45,701 nt of DNA from Synechococcus sp. CS-1332 (GTDB taxonomy: Bacteria; Cyanobacteriota; Cyanobacteriia; PCC-6307; Cyanobiaceae), in assembly GCF_025127995.1 (NCBI RefSeq), contig NZ_JAHLYP010000043.1, positions 1 to 45,701 on the forward strand, read 5' to 3'. Every line of letters begins with the position of its first letter. The stretch's first letter is position 1. The notes below the pieces were generated by a model, which saw nothing but the letters and a program-made list of their open reading frames with translations, had not been told where the DNA came from and did no database searches. This document shows positions 9,239 through 17,530 of this stretch, in pieces. The position numbers were made by a program, and so were the translations under genes.

Positions 9239-10411
9239 TCAGCTGGTGCGGATCTGGACCGGCATCACCAGGTAGGTGAAGGCCTCTTCAGCCCCCACCG
9301 GCGCCAGCACGGCCGGGGTGGTGGCGGCGTTGCACTGCAGCACCACCTGGTCGGAGCCCATGGCCTTGAGGCCATCGAGCAGGTAGCGGACGTTGAAGGC
9401 GATCTCGATCGCTTCCCCCTCGATCGTGGCCGCCAGGGACTCCGAGCCACTGCCCACGTCCTGGGCGTCCGCCCGGATCGTGGCCGTGCCGGCGGCGGGG
9501 TCAGCGCTGATCTTGACCACGTTGTTGTGCTGGTCGGCCAGAACCGCCACCCGCTCCAGGGCGGCGATGAAGGCGCGACGGTCGAGCACCAGGCGGCGCT
9601 GGAACGACGGGGGGATCAGCTGGCGATAGTTGGGGTAGGTGCCATCGAGGCTGCGGCTGGTGAGCACCTGGTCGGCGGAGAGCACCACCACCTGGCCCCG
9701 TTCGCAGAACAGGCTCAGGGGCTCCTGGGAGCCGCGCCCCGACAGGATCCGCTCCAGCTCCCGCAACGACCGGGCCGGCACCGTGACGGCGAAATCCTCG
9801 CCATCGGTGCCAGCGGCCTCCGCCTCGGGGCTGGCGGCGGCCTCCACCGCATGGGAAAGACGCTGCACGGCCAGCCGGTGGCCATCGGTGGCGGCGCATT
9901 CCAGGCCTTCGCCATCCAGGCGCAGGTGCACGCCGGTCAGGAGTTGCTTGTTCTCATCCGGGCTGCTGGCGAACAGGGTGGCCCGCAGCCCCTTCACCAG
10001 GGCCTCGGCATGGAAGCGAATCGGGGTGCCGCTCTGGGCCAGGGGCAGATCGGGATAGTCGTCGGCGGGCATTCCCCGCATCCGGTAGCTGCCCGAGAGG
10101 TTGGTGAGCTCCAGCTGCTCCTCACCTTCCGGGCAGCTCAGGCTGATCGGACTGTCGGTGGCCAGGCGGGCCACAATCTCGCCGAACATCTTCGCTGGCA
10201 GGGTGATGGCGCCGCTGGTCTCGACGGCGGCGGGCAGGCTCGTCTGGATGCCGAGGCTGAGGTCGAAGCCGGTGAGGCTGAGGCGGCCAGTGCCCGCATC
10301 GGCGGTGAGCAGCACGTTGGCCAGCACCGGGTGGGTGGGCCGCGTCGCCACCGCCCGGCTGACCAGTTGGAGGCTGGCGTTGAGTTCAGCCTGGGAGCAG
10401 ACCAGCTTCAT
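9239..10411 (-). CDS. dnaN: DNA polymerase III beta subunit (sliding clamp)
   Basis: The ring-shaped processivity clamp of the replicative polymerase, 390 residues. The N-terminus MKLVCSQAELNASLQLVSRAV is typical, followed by RPTHPVLANVLL, and the C-terminus ends in YLVMPVQIRTS, matching the usual clamp C-terminal motif. The frame continues upstream to 10474, but the family start at ATG 10411 is clear. It opens the run dnaN - PRC protein - purL - purF on the minus strand. The 399 bp upstream carry no gene and may hold the promoter and possibly the chromosome origin. Confidence 0.97.
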   Translation of the reverse strand: MKLVCSQAELNASLQLVSRAVATRPTHPVLANVLLTADAGTGRLSLTGFDLSLGIQTSLPAAVETSGAITLPAKMFGEIVARLATDSPISLSCPEGEEQLELTNLSGSYRMRGMPADDYPDLPLAQSGTPIRFHAEALVKGLRATLFASSPDENKQLLTGVHLRLDGEGLECAATDGHRLAVQRLSHAVEAAASPEAEAAGTDGEDFAVTVPARSLRELERILSGRGSQEPLSLFCERGQVVVLSADQVLTSRSLDGTYPNYRQLIPPSFQRRLVLDRRAFIAALERVAVLADQHNNVVKISADPAAGTATIRADAQDVGSGSESLAATIEGEAIEIAFNVRYLLDGLKAMGSDQVVLQCNAATTPAVLAPVGAEEAFTYLVMPVQIRTS

Positions 10412-10810
10412 GGAGGGTGCCGGCGACGGCGGATCGGCGTTCTCGAGGCCCCACGGTTTCACAGGGCGCGGCAAAGCGCAACGGGTGGTCTCCCGACTGT
10501 CCAGAGGATCAATCAGGGTTGGAAGAGAAGAAAAACAGCCCGTCGCCGTAGGGGCGGGGGAAAACGGGCAAAGAGGCTGTCTTCCCTTGTCGCAACTGGG
10601 TTATTTCGGGCGGAGGGTTGGGGAATGGGCCGAACAAGCGAGCGGTTTTGAGGTGTTTTCCACCGAATCCCGGGCCTGGGGAATTCGCCGCCCGCCCAGG
10701 GGAGATCCCCATCCCCGCTCTCTCCCGGCAGCACGGGGGGAAAGTCCCAGGATTTCCCCAGACGGTTGGGCCACCGGCAGGCACCGATCTGTGCGGGCGC
10801 GTCGGCGAAC
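10412..10810. other. Gene-free region upstream of dnaN, possible oriC and dnaN promoter
   Basis: These 399 bp lie between dnaN and the methyltransferase gene, with no credible ORF (reading frames here are Pro/Gly-rich noise). There is one near-match to the cyanobacterial DnaA box TTTTCCACA: TTTTCCACC at 10656-10664. Two weaker ones are TTTTCCCCC on the minus strand at 10556-10564 and ATTTCCCCA at 10752-10760. The region has poly-purine tracts (about 10522-10563) but no strongly AT-rich unwinding element. In several cyanobacteria oriC lies beside dnaN, so position is the main argument. I call this a weak candidate only. Confidence 0.3.
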
Positions 10811-11779
10811 TCAGTGGGCCGGCTTGTGGGTGGCCAGCAGCCGCAGGCAGGGGCCCTGGCACCAATGAAAATCAATGGTCTCGACCCTCAGATCCAGCAC
10901 GTGCAGGTTCTTTTGAAGCACAAGGGCCTCGAGGGAGCGCGGTGTGTAGAGGTTGATGTGTTCGTGGGCTTTCAGACGCCGTTCATTGTTGATGACTTTC
11001 TGAATCAAATCCGCACTGTTAAACTCAATCGGAACCTCCAAATAGAGGACCCCACCTTTGTTCAGATGGGCTAAAGGCACTTCAAGGAATTGGAGCGGAT
11101 CATAGATATGTTCAAGAACATGCATGATTTGAATATAGTCAAATTTTACAGATTCATCCATGGCGTTGAGCTTGGTTACGCCCTCAACGGCATCCCAACT
11201 AGAAATATCGTAGACATAGCGCCTTGCATTGAGGAAAACGTTTGGCAAAATCATGCCGTCGGAACCTCCCCAGTCTAAAATCGATTTAAAGGAGTCTAAT
11301 GGTAGTGAGTGGTTCTGAAGAGACTGAACCAGATATGGATTGAGAGAGCTAAGACGACAGGCAGCCTCATCAGGGCCACCAATAAATTGTCCGACTGACT
11401 TGATATAGCCGGGATGGAAGCGTTCCCAGTCTTGCTGATAAGTCTCTAACCTGTAGTCGTGATACATGGTTGCGAGTTGTGAATCAGTCAGCTGGTGAAA
11501 GATTGAAAAAAACTCGCATGAGTGACAGATCATGGAATCGGTTGTGTTCCACGATGACACTTCAGTGTCAATGCAATGCCTTGCCACAAAGGAGAGAAAT
11601 CCAAACAGAAAACGGTCGATGATCCGCATTTTCTTCCCTGCTCTCAGGCGCGTACTTGTGACGCGAGCAGTCGTCTGCAACCCGTAAACTCGATAGGAAA
11701 AGAAAGGGTCTAAATCACAACCACTTTCGATAACACTGACATGCGATGAACCGCAATTACGACAGATCTTTTCAAGCAT
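10811..11779 (-). CDS. Zinc-ribbon class I SAM-dependent methyltransferase
   Basis: A 322-residue methyltransferase with an N-terminal zinc-binding-like part and a Rossmann SAM domain. Two CX2C pairs (Cys6/Cys9 and Cys85/Cys88) could bind one zinc, as in the Methyltransf_13-type proteins that act on sugars or small molecules. Motif I reads LDWGGSDG at about 168-175, and HVLEHIYDPLQFL is the usual post-II region of type-11/23 methyltransferases. The start at ATG 11779 fits the zinc-ribbon start; the open frame to 11833 adds unrelated residues. Codon use is clearly more AT-rich than in flanking thrC and dnaN, so it is probably acquired DNA inserted between two core genes. The substrate is unknown. 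Confidence 0.8.
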   Translation of the reverse strand: MLEKICRNCGSSHVSVIESGCDLDPFFSYRVYGLQTTARVTSTRLRAGKKMRIIDRFLFGFLSFVARHCIDTEVSSWNTTDSMICHSCEFFSIFHQLTDSQLATMYHDYRLETYQQDWERFHPGYIKSVGQFIGGPDEAACRLSSLNPYLVQSLQNHSLPLDSFKSILDWGGSDGMILPNVFLNARRYVYDISSWDAVEGVTKLNAMDESVKFDYIQIMHVLEHIYDPLQFLEVPLAHLNKGGVLYLEVPIEFNSADLIQKVINNERRLKAHEHINLYTPRSLEALVLQKNLHVLDLRVETIDFHWCQGPCLRLLATHKPAH

Positions 11780-11833
11780 CTGTGGCTCTCGTTGCGGGAT
11801 AGGTGGATACGAGGGGCCGCCCATTGTGCCCAC

Positions 11834-12964
11834 TCAGAAGCCCATCACCTTGGCCACGGTCTCGGTTTCGGGGGCGATGCCCGTGTGGAAGGTGGCGTCG
11901 TTGTTCTCGATCGCCGTCGTCGGGTCCTTGAGACCGTTGCCGGTCAGCACGCACACCACCGTGGCGCCGGCCGGCACTTCCTCCCGTCGTTTGAGCAGAC
12001 CCGCCACCGAAGCGGCGCTGGCCGGTTCGCAGAAGATCCCTTCCCCCTGGCCCAGCAGCTTGTAGGCCTCGATGATCTCGGCGTCGGTGACGGCCATGAA
12101 ATCGCCGTTGCTCTCTTTGCGGACGTTGAGCGCGTTCTCCTTGTTCACAGGGTTGCCGATGCGGATCGCCGTGGCGATGGTGTCCGGCTGCTCCACCGTG
12201 TGCCCCAGCACCATTGGTGCGGCACCGGCGGCCTGGAAGCCCATCATTCGCGGCAGGACCGTGCTGTGACCCGCCTGGCGGTACTCCTTGAAGCCCATCC
12301 AGTAGGCGCTGATGTTGCCGGCGTTGCCCACCGGGATGCAAAGCCAGTCGGGAGCCTCACCAAGGGCGTCGATCAGCTCGAAGGCGGCCGTCTTCTGCCC
12401 CTGGAGCCGGTAGGGGTTGAGCGAGTTCACCAGGGTCACCGGGTAGCGGTCGGCCACATCCCGCACGATCGCCAGGGCCCGGTCGAAGTTGCCCTGCACC
12501 GCCAGCACCTCAGCGCCGTAGAGCAGGGCCTGGGCCAGCTTCCCCTGGGCCACGTAGCCATCCGGAATCAGCACGAAGGCCCGCATGCCGCCCCGGCTGG
12601 CGTAGGCCGCCGCCGCCGCCGAGGTGTTGCCGGTGCTGGCGCAGATCACCGCCTCTGAGCCCGCTTCCTTGGCCTTGCTGATGGCCATCGTCATGCCCCG
12701 GTCCTTGAAGGAGCCGGTGGGGTTGAGGCCGTCGTACTTGAGAAACACCTTCACGCCCCGGCCCACCCGTTCGGCGATCACCGGCGCCGGAATCAGGGGC
12801 GTCGCCCCTTCACGCAGGGTCACCACCGGAGTGGCGTCACTGACGGGCAGCCAGGAGCGGTAGGCCTCGATCAGCCCTGGCCAGTCCTGCATGGTGGGCT
12901 GCCGGCCCAGGCGTCGCAGGGCTCGTAGCAGGGGCACAGGGGACAGCGGCGAAGCTGACGTCAA
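11834..12964 (-). CDS. thrC: Threonine synthase
   Basis: A PLP enzyme that converts O-phosphohomoserine to threonine. The PLP lysine is Lys87 in NPTGSFKDRGM. The phosphate-binding loop is in ASTGNTSAAAAAYASRGG, and PVGNAGNISAYWMGFKEY is also typical of cyanobacterial threonine synthases. The chosen start is TTG 12964 (376 residues), because conserved-looking N-terminal sequence (LRRLGRQPT) precedes the first internal ATG at 12892; GTG 12940 is another option. It lies 22 bp after the DUF1400 gene. In related genomes, as I recall, it directly precedes dnaN; here a methyltransferase gene intervenes. Confidence 0.96.
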   Translation of the reverse strand: MTSASPLSPVPLLRALRRLGRQPTMQDWPGLIEAYRSWLPVSDATPVVTLREGATPLIPAPVIAERVGRGVKVFLKYDGLNPTGSFKDRGMTMAISKAKEAGSEAVICASTGNTSAAAAAYASRGGMRAFVLIPDGYVAQGKLAQALLYGAEVLAVQGNFDRALAIVRDVADRYPVTLVNSLNPYRLQGQKTAAFELIDALGEAPDWLCIPVGNAGNISAYWMGFKEYRQAGHSTVLPRMMGFQAAGAAPMVLGHTVEQPDTIATAIRIGNPVNKENALNVRKESNGDFMAVTDAEIIEAYKLLGQGEGIFCEPASAASVAGLLKRREEVPAGATVVCVLTGNGLKDPTTAIENNDATFHTGIAPETETVAKVMGF

Positions 12965-12986
12965 TGTAAGGCTCCGGTCTGGGGCG

Positions 12987-13622
12987 TCAGGGGGCGGGTG
13001 TGGTCGGGCCGGGTGCCATGGGAACCGGCGTGGTGGGCGCCGCCTGGGGCTCGTTGCCCCGCAGACCGTCGAGGGGGGATTCGGAGAAGAAGCGCACCAG
13101 CTCGCTGATCGAGGAGGCCTTGGAAATCACACTCATCAGGGCTGGAATGCTCACCTCCAGTTCCCGGGTCGGGTAGGCCCGCAGGAAGGCGATGGCCGAC
13201 AGCGACCCCTTGCCCTCATAGGTGCCCAGCACCATGGCGGCGCGCAGGGCGGGCACGCCGGCCTCCGGGGCCCTCAGGGGGAAGAGGATCCGGGCCAGGC
13301 GGGCCAGGATCGCCTCGCCGATGCGGGTGTTGAGCAGGCGGCTCATCAGGACGATCGGCAGCTGCACCGATTCATTCAGCAACTTGCTGACGTCCTTGGG
13401 GTTCTGGCGGCCGAGGCGCAGCACGTCTCTCAACAGGCCCCGGGCCTCGCCGGTGGTGGCCAGATGCTCCAGATCCGCGACCGGAATCGACCGGCGGAAG
13501 GCGCCACTGGTGAACACCAGATTCTCGGCGGCGATGGCCGCAGGCGTCGACCAGCACAGTCCCAGACCCAGGACAGCGGCCACAATCCTTCGCCGCTTGT
13601 TCACGACTGTCTCCCTTGTCAT
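12987..13622 (-). CDS. DUF1400 (alpha/beta-hydrolase-associated) secreted protein
   Basis: A 211-residue protein with an N-terminal signal peptide (basic KRRR, hydrophobic core AAVLGLGLCW, cleavage likely after AIAA near residue 31). The mature part starts ENLVFTSGAFRRSIPVADLEHLATTGE, which matches DUF1400 (PF07176), a cyanobacterial domain often placed in front of hydrolase domains. Here the domain stands alone and no Gly-X-Ser-X-Gly catalytic motif is visible. The last 20 residues are a Pro/Thr-rich tail. The gene sits 18 bp after the ABC1-kinase gene and 22 bp before thrC, so it is probably part of one transcript. Its function is unknown; it is likely periplasmic. Confidence 0.75.
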   Translation of the reverse strand: MTRETVVNKRRRIVAAVLGLGLCWSTPAAIAAENLVFTSGAFRRSIPVADLEHLATTGEARGLLRDVLRLGRQNPKDVSKLLNESVQLPIVLMSRLLNTRIGEAILARLARILFPLRAPEAGVPALRAAMVLGTYEGKGSLSAIAFLRAYPTRELEVSIPALMSVISKASSISELVRFFSESPLDGLRGNEPQAAPTTPVPMAPGPTTPAP

Positions 13623-13640
13623 CGAGTAACTCTACGGATC

Positions 13641-15581
13641 TCAGGCGCCGGAGACACCGGCGGCCTGGCGCACCGCCGGTGTCACCAGCACATCCCGCAG
13701 CAGGTGCACGACACCCCGCTCGGCCAGACCCTTGGCCACCTGCAGCCCCATGCGGCGCAGATCCGGCTCCCCTAGGACCCGCGGCAGTCGCTTCAGCAGG
13801 AGGGATGGCTCGAAGCCGGGAAGGTCCCGCAGGATCGCCAGCAGCTCCTGGATCGGTTCGAGATCCAGCAGCGGCGCCGTTGACAGGGCGGGGGGCAGGG
13901 CCCGCAGCCCCGGCGGCAGGAAGCGGCTCGGCAGCCGCCGGCCAATGCGCAGGGTGGTGTTCCAGGCCAGGGCATCCATCTGCTGCACCACCGCATCGAC
14001 GAGCTGCTGGCGCAGCAGGCCTCCGGTGGGGGAGAAGAGGAAGTCGAGCACCTGGTCGAGGAGGCCTTCCAGGTCCAGCTGGTCCTGGAGAGAGGCACTG
14101 GCCACCAGGCTCTCCAGCCGCTGCCAGCGGAATTCATCGCCGTCATAGAGCATCTCCCGCAGGCTGCGGCGCAGCTCCGGATCGGGATCCTCCATCAGCC
14201 GGCGGGCGAAGTAGGGGTAGGCGGCGCCGAGGATCTTGAAGTCGGAGTCGACACTCAGGGCGATGCCTTCGAGCGTCACCAACGAGCGGATGATCAGGGC
14301 GTAATAGGGGGGAACCTGGAAGGGGAAGCGGTACATCACCCCGGAGAGGTCGTCGGTGACCGCCTTGAAATCCATGCGGCTCACGCCCATTTCCAGGGCC
14401 TGGCCGAACACCTTTTCGAAGGCCGGCACGATCGGTTCGAGATCCACCGCTTCGCCCAGGAAGCCGAGCTGTACGAAGTCCTTGGACAGGGCCCCGAAAT
14501 TGCGGTTCACCAGGTGCACAACCGCCTGGATCAGCCCGGTGCGCGCCTCCCGGGAGACCTCGCTCATCATGCCGAAATCCAGGTAGGCCAGGCGCCCGTC
14601 GGGAAGGGCCAGCAGGTTGCCGGGATGGGGATCGGCATGGAAGAACCCATGCTCAAGCAGCTGCTGCAGGCTGCAATTCACCCCCACCTCCACCATGTGG
14701 TCGGGGTCGACCCCAAGGGCGCGCACCGCCTCGAGATTGGTGAGCTTGACGCCGTCGATCCACTCCATTGTCAACACCCGGCGGCTGGTGGCCTGGCGGT
14801 AGATGGCGGGGACGGCGATGCGGGGATTGTGACGGTGCAGGCGGGCGAAGGTTTCGGCGTTGGAGGCCTCGTTGATGTAGTCCATCTCCTCGAAGACCCG
14901 CTTGCCGAGTTCATCGATCAGACCCACCAGATCGCTCTTGATCAGCACCACATTCCGGTTCAGCCAGGCGGCGATGTTGCGGACGATGTAGAGATCGAGG
15001 GTGATCTGTTCCCGCAGGCCGGGCCGCTGCACCTTCACCGCCACCCGTTCACCACTCAGCAACACGCCCCGGTGCACCTGGCCGAGGGAGGCGGCCGAAA
15101 TCGGCTCCGTCTCCAGCGACGCGAAGATCGCCGCCACCGGCGCCTGGAGGTCCTCCTCAATGCAGGCCATGGCCAGCGAACTGTCGAAGCCCGGCAGCTG
15201 GTCCTGCAGCTGGGCCAGCTCCTCCAGCAGCACCGGCGGAATGATGTCCGGCCGGGTGGAGAGGGCCTGGCCGGCCTTGATGAAGGCCGGTCCAAGGGCC
15301 ACCAGCAGCTCGGCGCACTCCCGGGCCCGCTGCCGCGCCCGGCCGGGGTTGGCCAGCTGGCCCGTGAACTTGTCGAAGCCCACGCCCAGCAGGTAGAGAC
15401 CGATCGGCACGAGCGTCTGCCAGACACGGCGGACCAGCCGCATCGGGTGGCCGGCGTAGATGCGGGTGATGGCGGCCGGGTCGTAGCTGAGCAGGCCCGC
15501 CGCCTCCAGGAAGTCACCCATCTCGACCTCGGCGGTCACGCGCTCGGGGGTCGCGGTGGGGGCTGGGGGGGAGGAAACCAT
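13641..15581 (-). CDS. ABC1/UbiB family atypical protein kinase
   Basis: A 646-residue member of the ABC1 (AarF/UbiB/ADCK) kinase-like family, linked to quinone, tocopherol and lipid metabolism in photosynthetic cells. Family motifs are clear: the KxGQ signature in AFIKAGQALSTRPDIIPP, the alanine/serine loop SAASLGQVHRG, the lysine of VAVKVQRPG, the ExD region EEMDYINEASNAE, the catalytic HGFFHADPHPGNLL and the metal-binding LDFGMMS. The C-terminal third is helical and less conserved. There are no obvious membrane segments at the C-terminus. It starts at ATG 15581, divergent from recN with a 104-bp shared upstream region, and heads a minus-strand set with DUF1400 and thrC. The substrate is not defined. 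Confidence 0.92.
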   Translation of the reverse strand: MVSSPPAPTATPERVTAEVEMGDFLEAAGLLSYDPAAITRIYAGHPMRLVRRVWQTLVPIGLYLLGVGFDKFTGQLANPGRARQRARECAELLVALGPAFIKAGQALSTRPDIIPPVLLEELAQLQDQLPGFDSSLAMACIEEDLQAPVAAIFASLETEPISAASLGQVHRGVLLSGERVAVKVQRPGLREQITLDLYIVRNIAAWLNRNVVLIKSDLVGLIDELGKRVFEEMDYINEASNAETFARLHRHNPRIAVPAIYRQATSRRVLTMEWIDGVKLTNLEAVRALGVDPDHMVEVGVNCSLQQLLEHGFFHADPHPGNLLALPDGRLAYLDFGMMSEVSREARTGLIQAVVHLVNRNFGALSKDFVQLGFLGEAVDLEPIVPAFEKVFGQALEMGVSRMDFKAVTDDLSGVMYRFPFQVPPYYALIIRSLVTLEGIALSVDSDFKILGAAYPYFARRLMEDPDPELRRSLREMLYDGDEFRWQRLESLVASASLQDQLDLEGLLDQVLDFLFSPTGGLLRQQLVDAVVQQMDALAWNTTLRIGRRLPSRFLPPGLRALPPALSTAPLLDLEPIQELLAILRDLPGFEPSLLLKRLPRVLGEPDLRRMGLQVAKGLAERGVVHLLRDVLVTPAVRQAAGVSGA

Positions 15582-15685
15582 GGCGGGGATGCACCGCCGC
15601 GGCGCCGGCAGGCGAAACCCCCTTCTAAACGAAAGTCACAGCCGCTACGGTCGGGCCACGTACCGATCGATCGCCGGAGGCCTGG

Positions 15686-17404
15686 GTGCTCACGGGTCTG
15701 CGCCTCGAGAACATCGCCCTGATCGAGCGGCTGGAGCTGGTCTTTTCGGCCGGGTTCACTGTGCTCACCGGCGAGACCGGCGCTGGCAAGTCGATCCTGC
15801 TCGATGCCCTCGATGCCCTGCTCGGCGGCGCCCAGGGCAGCCAGGGGGCCCGTCTGCTGCGCCGTGGCACTGAGCGGGGCCGCATCGAAGCCAGCTTCAG
15901 CCTGTCTCCCCCGGTGCGCGATTGGCTGGAGCGCCAGGAGCTGGAGGCCGAGGAGGGCGAGCTGCTGCTCAGCCGTGACTGGCGGCTCCAGGAGGGCCGG
16001 CTCAGCAGCCGCCACCGGCTCAACGGCGTGGTGGTGGGCCGCGGCCAGGTGCTGGAACTGCGGCCCCTGCTGCTCGATCTCACCGTGCAGGGCCAGACCC
16101 AGCAGCTGGGCCGCCCCGGCCAGCAGCGCCGCTGGCTGGATCGCTTCGCCGGGGAGGACCTGGCGGCGGCACTCGAGGCCACCCGCTCCGCCTGGCAGCG
16201 GTGGAAGGGGGAGGCGGACGCCCTGGGGCGGGCCCGCGCCGACCGGGAGCGCTTCGCCCTGGAGCGGGACCGCCAGGAGGAACTGCTGGCGGAGCTGGAG
16301 GCCGCGGCGCTGGAGGATCCCGCCGAACGCCAGCGGCTCCAGGGGGAGCAGGACCGCCTGGCCCACGCGGTGCGGCTGCAGGAGGGGGTGATGGCCCTGA
16401 TCGGCCGGCTGGTGGAGGGGGCCGAGGCCGCTCCGTCGGTGCTCGACCACCTGGCGGCCTGCGACCAGGAGCTGCAGACCATGGCCGCCCTCGACGCCGG
16501 CGTGGTGGCCCTGCACGGGGCCTGCGCCGATGCCCTGGCCGGGCTGCAGGATCTGGCCAGGGATCTGGATCGCTACGGCTCCCTGCTGGAGAGCGATCCG
16601 GAGAGTCTTGCCTTGCTGCAGGAGCGCATGGCCCAGCTCAAGGCCCTGGAGCGCCGTCACGGCCAGACTCTGCCGGAACTGATCGCCCGGCGCGACAGCC
16701 TGCGGGAGCAGCTGGCCGGGGCGGATGCCGAGGCGGCCCTGGCGGGCCTGGAGGCCGCCGAAGCCGCCGCCCGCCAGGGGCGTGATCGGGCCAATGCCGT
16801 GCTCACCCAGGCCCGCACTGCCGCCGCCCGCCGCCTCGAGGACCAGCTGATGGCGGCCCTGCGGCCCATGGGCCTGGCCAACGTGCGCTTTGCCGTGGCC
16901 CTCAGCGCCGCCGAGCCCGGAGAGGAGGGGGCCGATGCGGTGCAGTTCCTGTTCTCCGCCAACCCGGGCCAGCCACCGGCGCCCCTGGCGGAGGTGGCCT
17001 CGGGCGGCGAGATGAGCCGCTTCCTGCTGGCCCTGAAAACCTGCCTGGCGGCGGCCGACCCCCACGTCACGTTGCTCTTCGACGAGATCGATGCGGGCGT
17101 GAGCGGCCGCGTCAGCGGCGCCATGGCCCAGCTGCTGCGGCGCCTGGCGGAGCAGCGCCAGGTGTTCTGCATCACCCACCAGCCCCTGGTGGCCGCCGCG
17201 GCCCAGCACCACTTCCGGGTCAGCAAGAGCGTCGAGGCCGGCCTCACCCACACACGGGTGTCCCACCTGCGGGACACTCACGAGCGCCAGGCGGAGCTGG
17301 CGGAACTGGCCGGCGGCGACTCCGGCGAGGCCCACAGCTACGCAGCGAGCCTGTTGGGCCTCGAGGACACGAGCGAACCCACCAAGCTCAAACGGGCGGC
17401 CTGA
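15686..17404 (+). CDS. recN: DNA repair protein RecN
   Basis: An SMC-like ATPase acting in double-strand-break repair, 572 residues. The start is GTG 15686. The Walker A motif is GETGAGKS (29-36). The ABC signature region EVASGGEMSRFLLALK is at about 438-453, Walker B LLFDEIDAGVSG near 463-474, and the switch histidine is in CITHQPLVAAAA. The long central stretch rich in Glu, Arg, Leu and Ala forms the coiled coil. A second, shortened copy of the recN 3' end lies at 19502-19597, on the far side of the radical SAM gene, so the region after this gene has been rearranged. It is divergent from the ABC1-kinase gene. Confidence 0.96.
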   Translation: MLTGLRLENIALIERLELVFSAGFTVLTGETGAGKSILLDALDALLGGAQGSQGARLLRRGTERGRIEASFSLSPPVRDWLERQELEAEEGELLLSRDWRLQEGRLSSRHRLNGVVVGRGQVLELRPLLLDLTVQGQTQQLGRPGQQRRWLDRFAGEDLAAALEATRSAWQRWKGEADALGRARADRERFALERDRQEELLAELEAAALEDPAERQRLQGEQDRLAHAVRLQEGVMALIGRLVEGAEAAPSVLDHLAACDQELQTMAALDAGVVALHGACADALAGLQDLARDLDRYGSLLESDPESLALLQERMAQLKALERRHGQTLPELIARRDSLREQLAGADAEAALAGLEAAEAAARQGRDRANAVLTQARTAAARRLEDQLMAALRPMGLANVRFAVALSAAEPGEEGADAVQFLFSANPGQPPAPLAEVASGGEMSRFLLALKTCLAAADPHVTLLFDEIDAGVSGRVSGAMAQLLRRLAEQRQVFCITHQPLVAAAAQHHFRVSKSVEAGLTHTRVSHLRDTHERQAELAELAGGDSGEAHSYAASLLGLEDTSEPTKLKRAA

Positions 17405-17530
17405 GATCCCTTACCGGCAACACCGATCCAGCTGCCGCCAGAGGCGAGGGCCGGATGGCGCTCGCGTCCCACAGAATTGGATCAGAGGAGAGGCGCGAAG
17501 GCGTTTAGGCGCCGTCCGATGATTACATTT

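Noticed and set aside
10412-10474. N-terminal extension of DnaN
   Set aside because: Family sequences start at MKLVCSQ; the 21 extra residues are not clamp-like.
11780-11833. N-terminal extension of the methyltransferase
   Set aside because: The Gly/Pro-rich extra 18 residues come from the thrC-proximal gap; the zinc-ribbon start at 11779 is more natural.
15536-17335. A 599-codon open frame opposite recN
   Set aside because: It has Gln/Leu/Gly-rich antisense composition and no domain; recN on the other strand is clear.
17405-17530. Possible hairpins (GGCGC...GCGCC) after recN
   Set aside because: The arms are short and imperfect with no T-run, so they do not support a terminator call.
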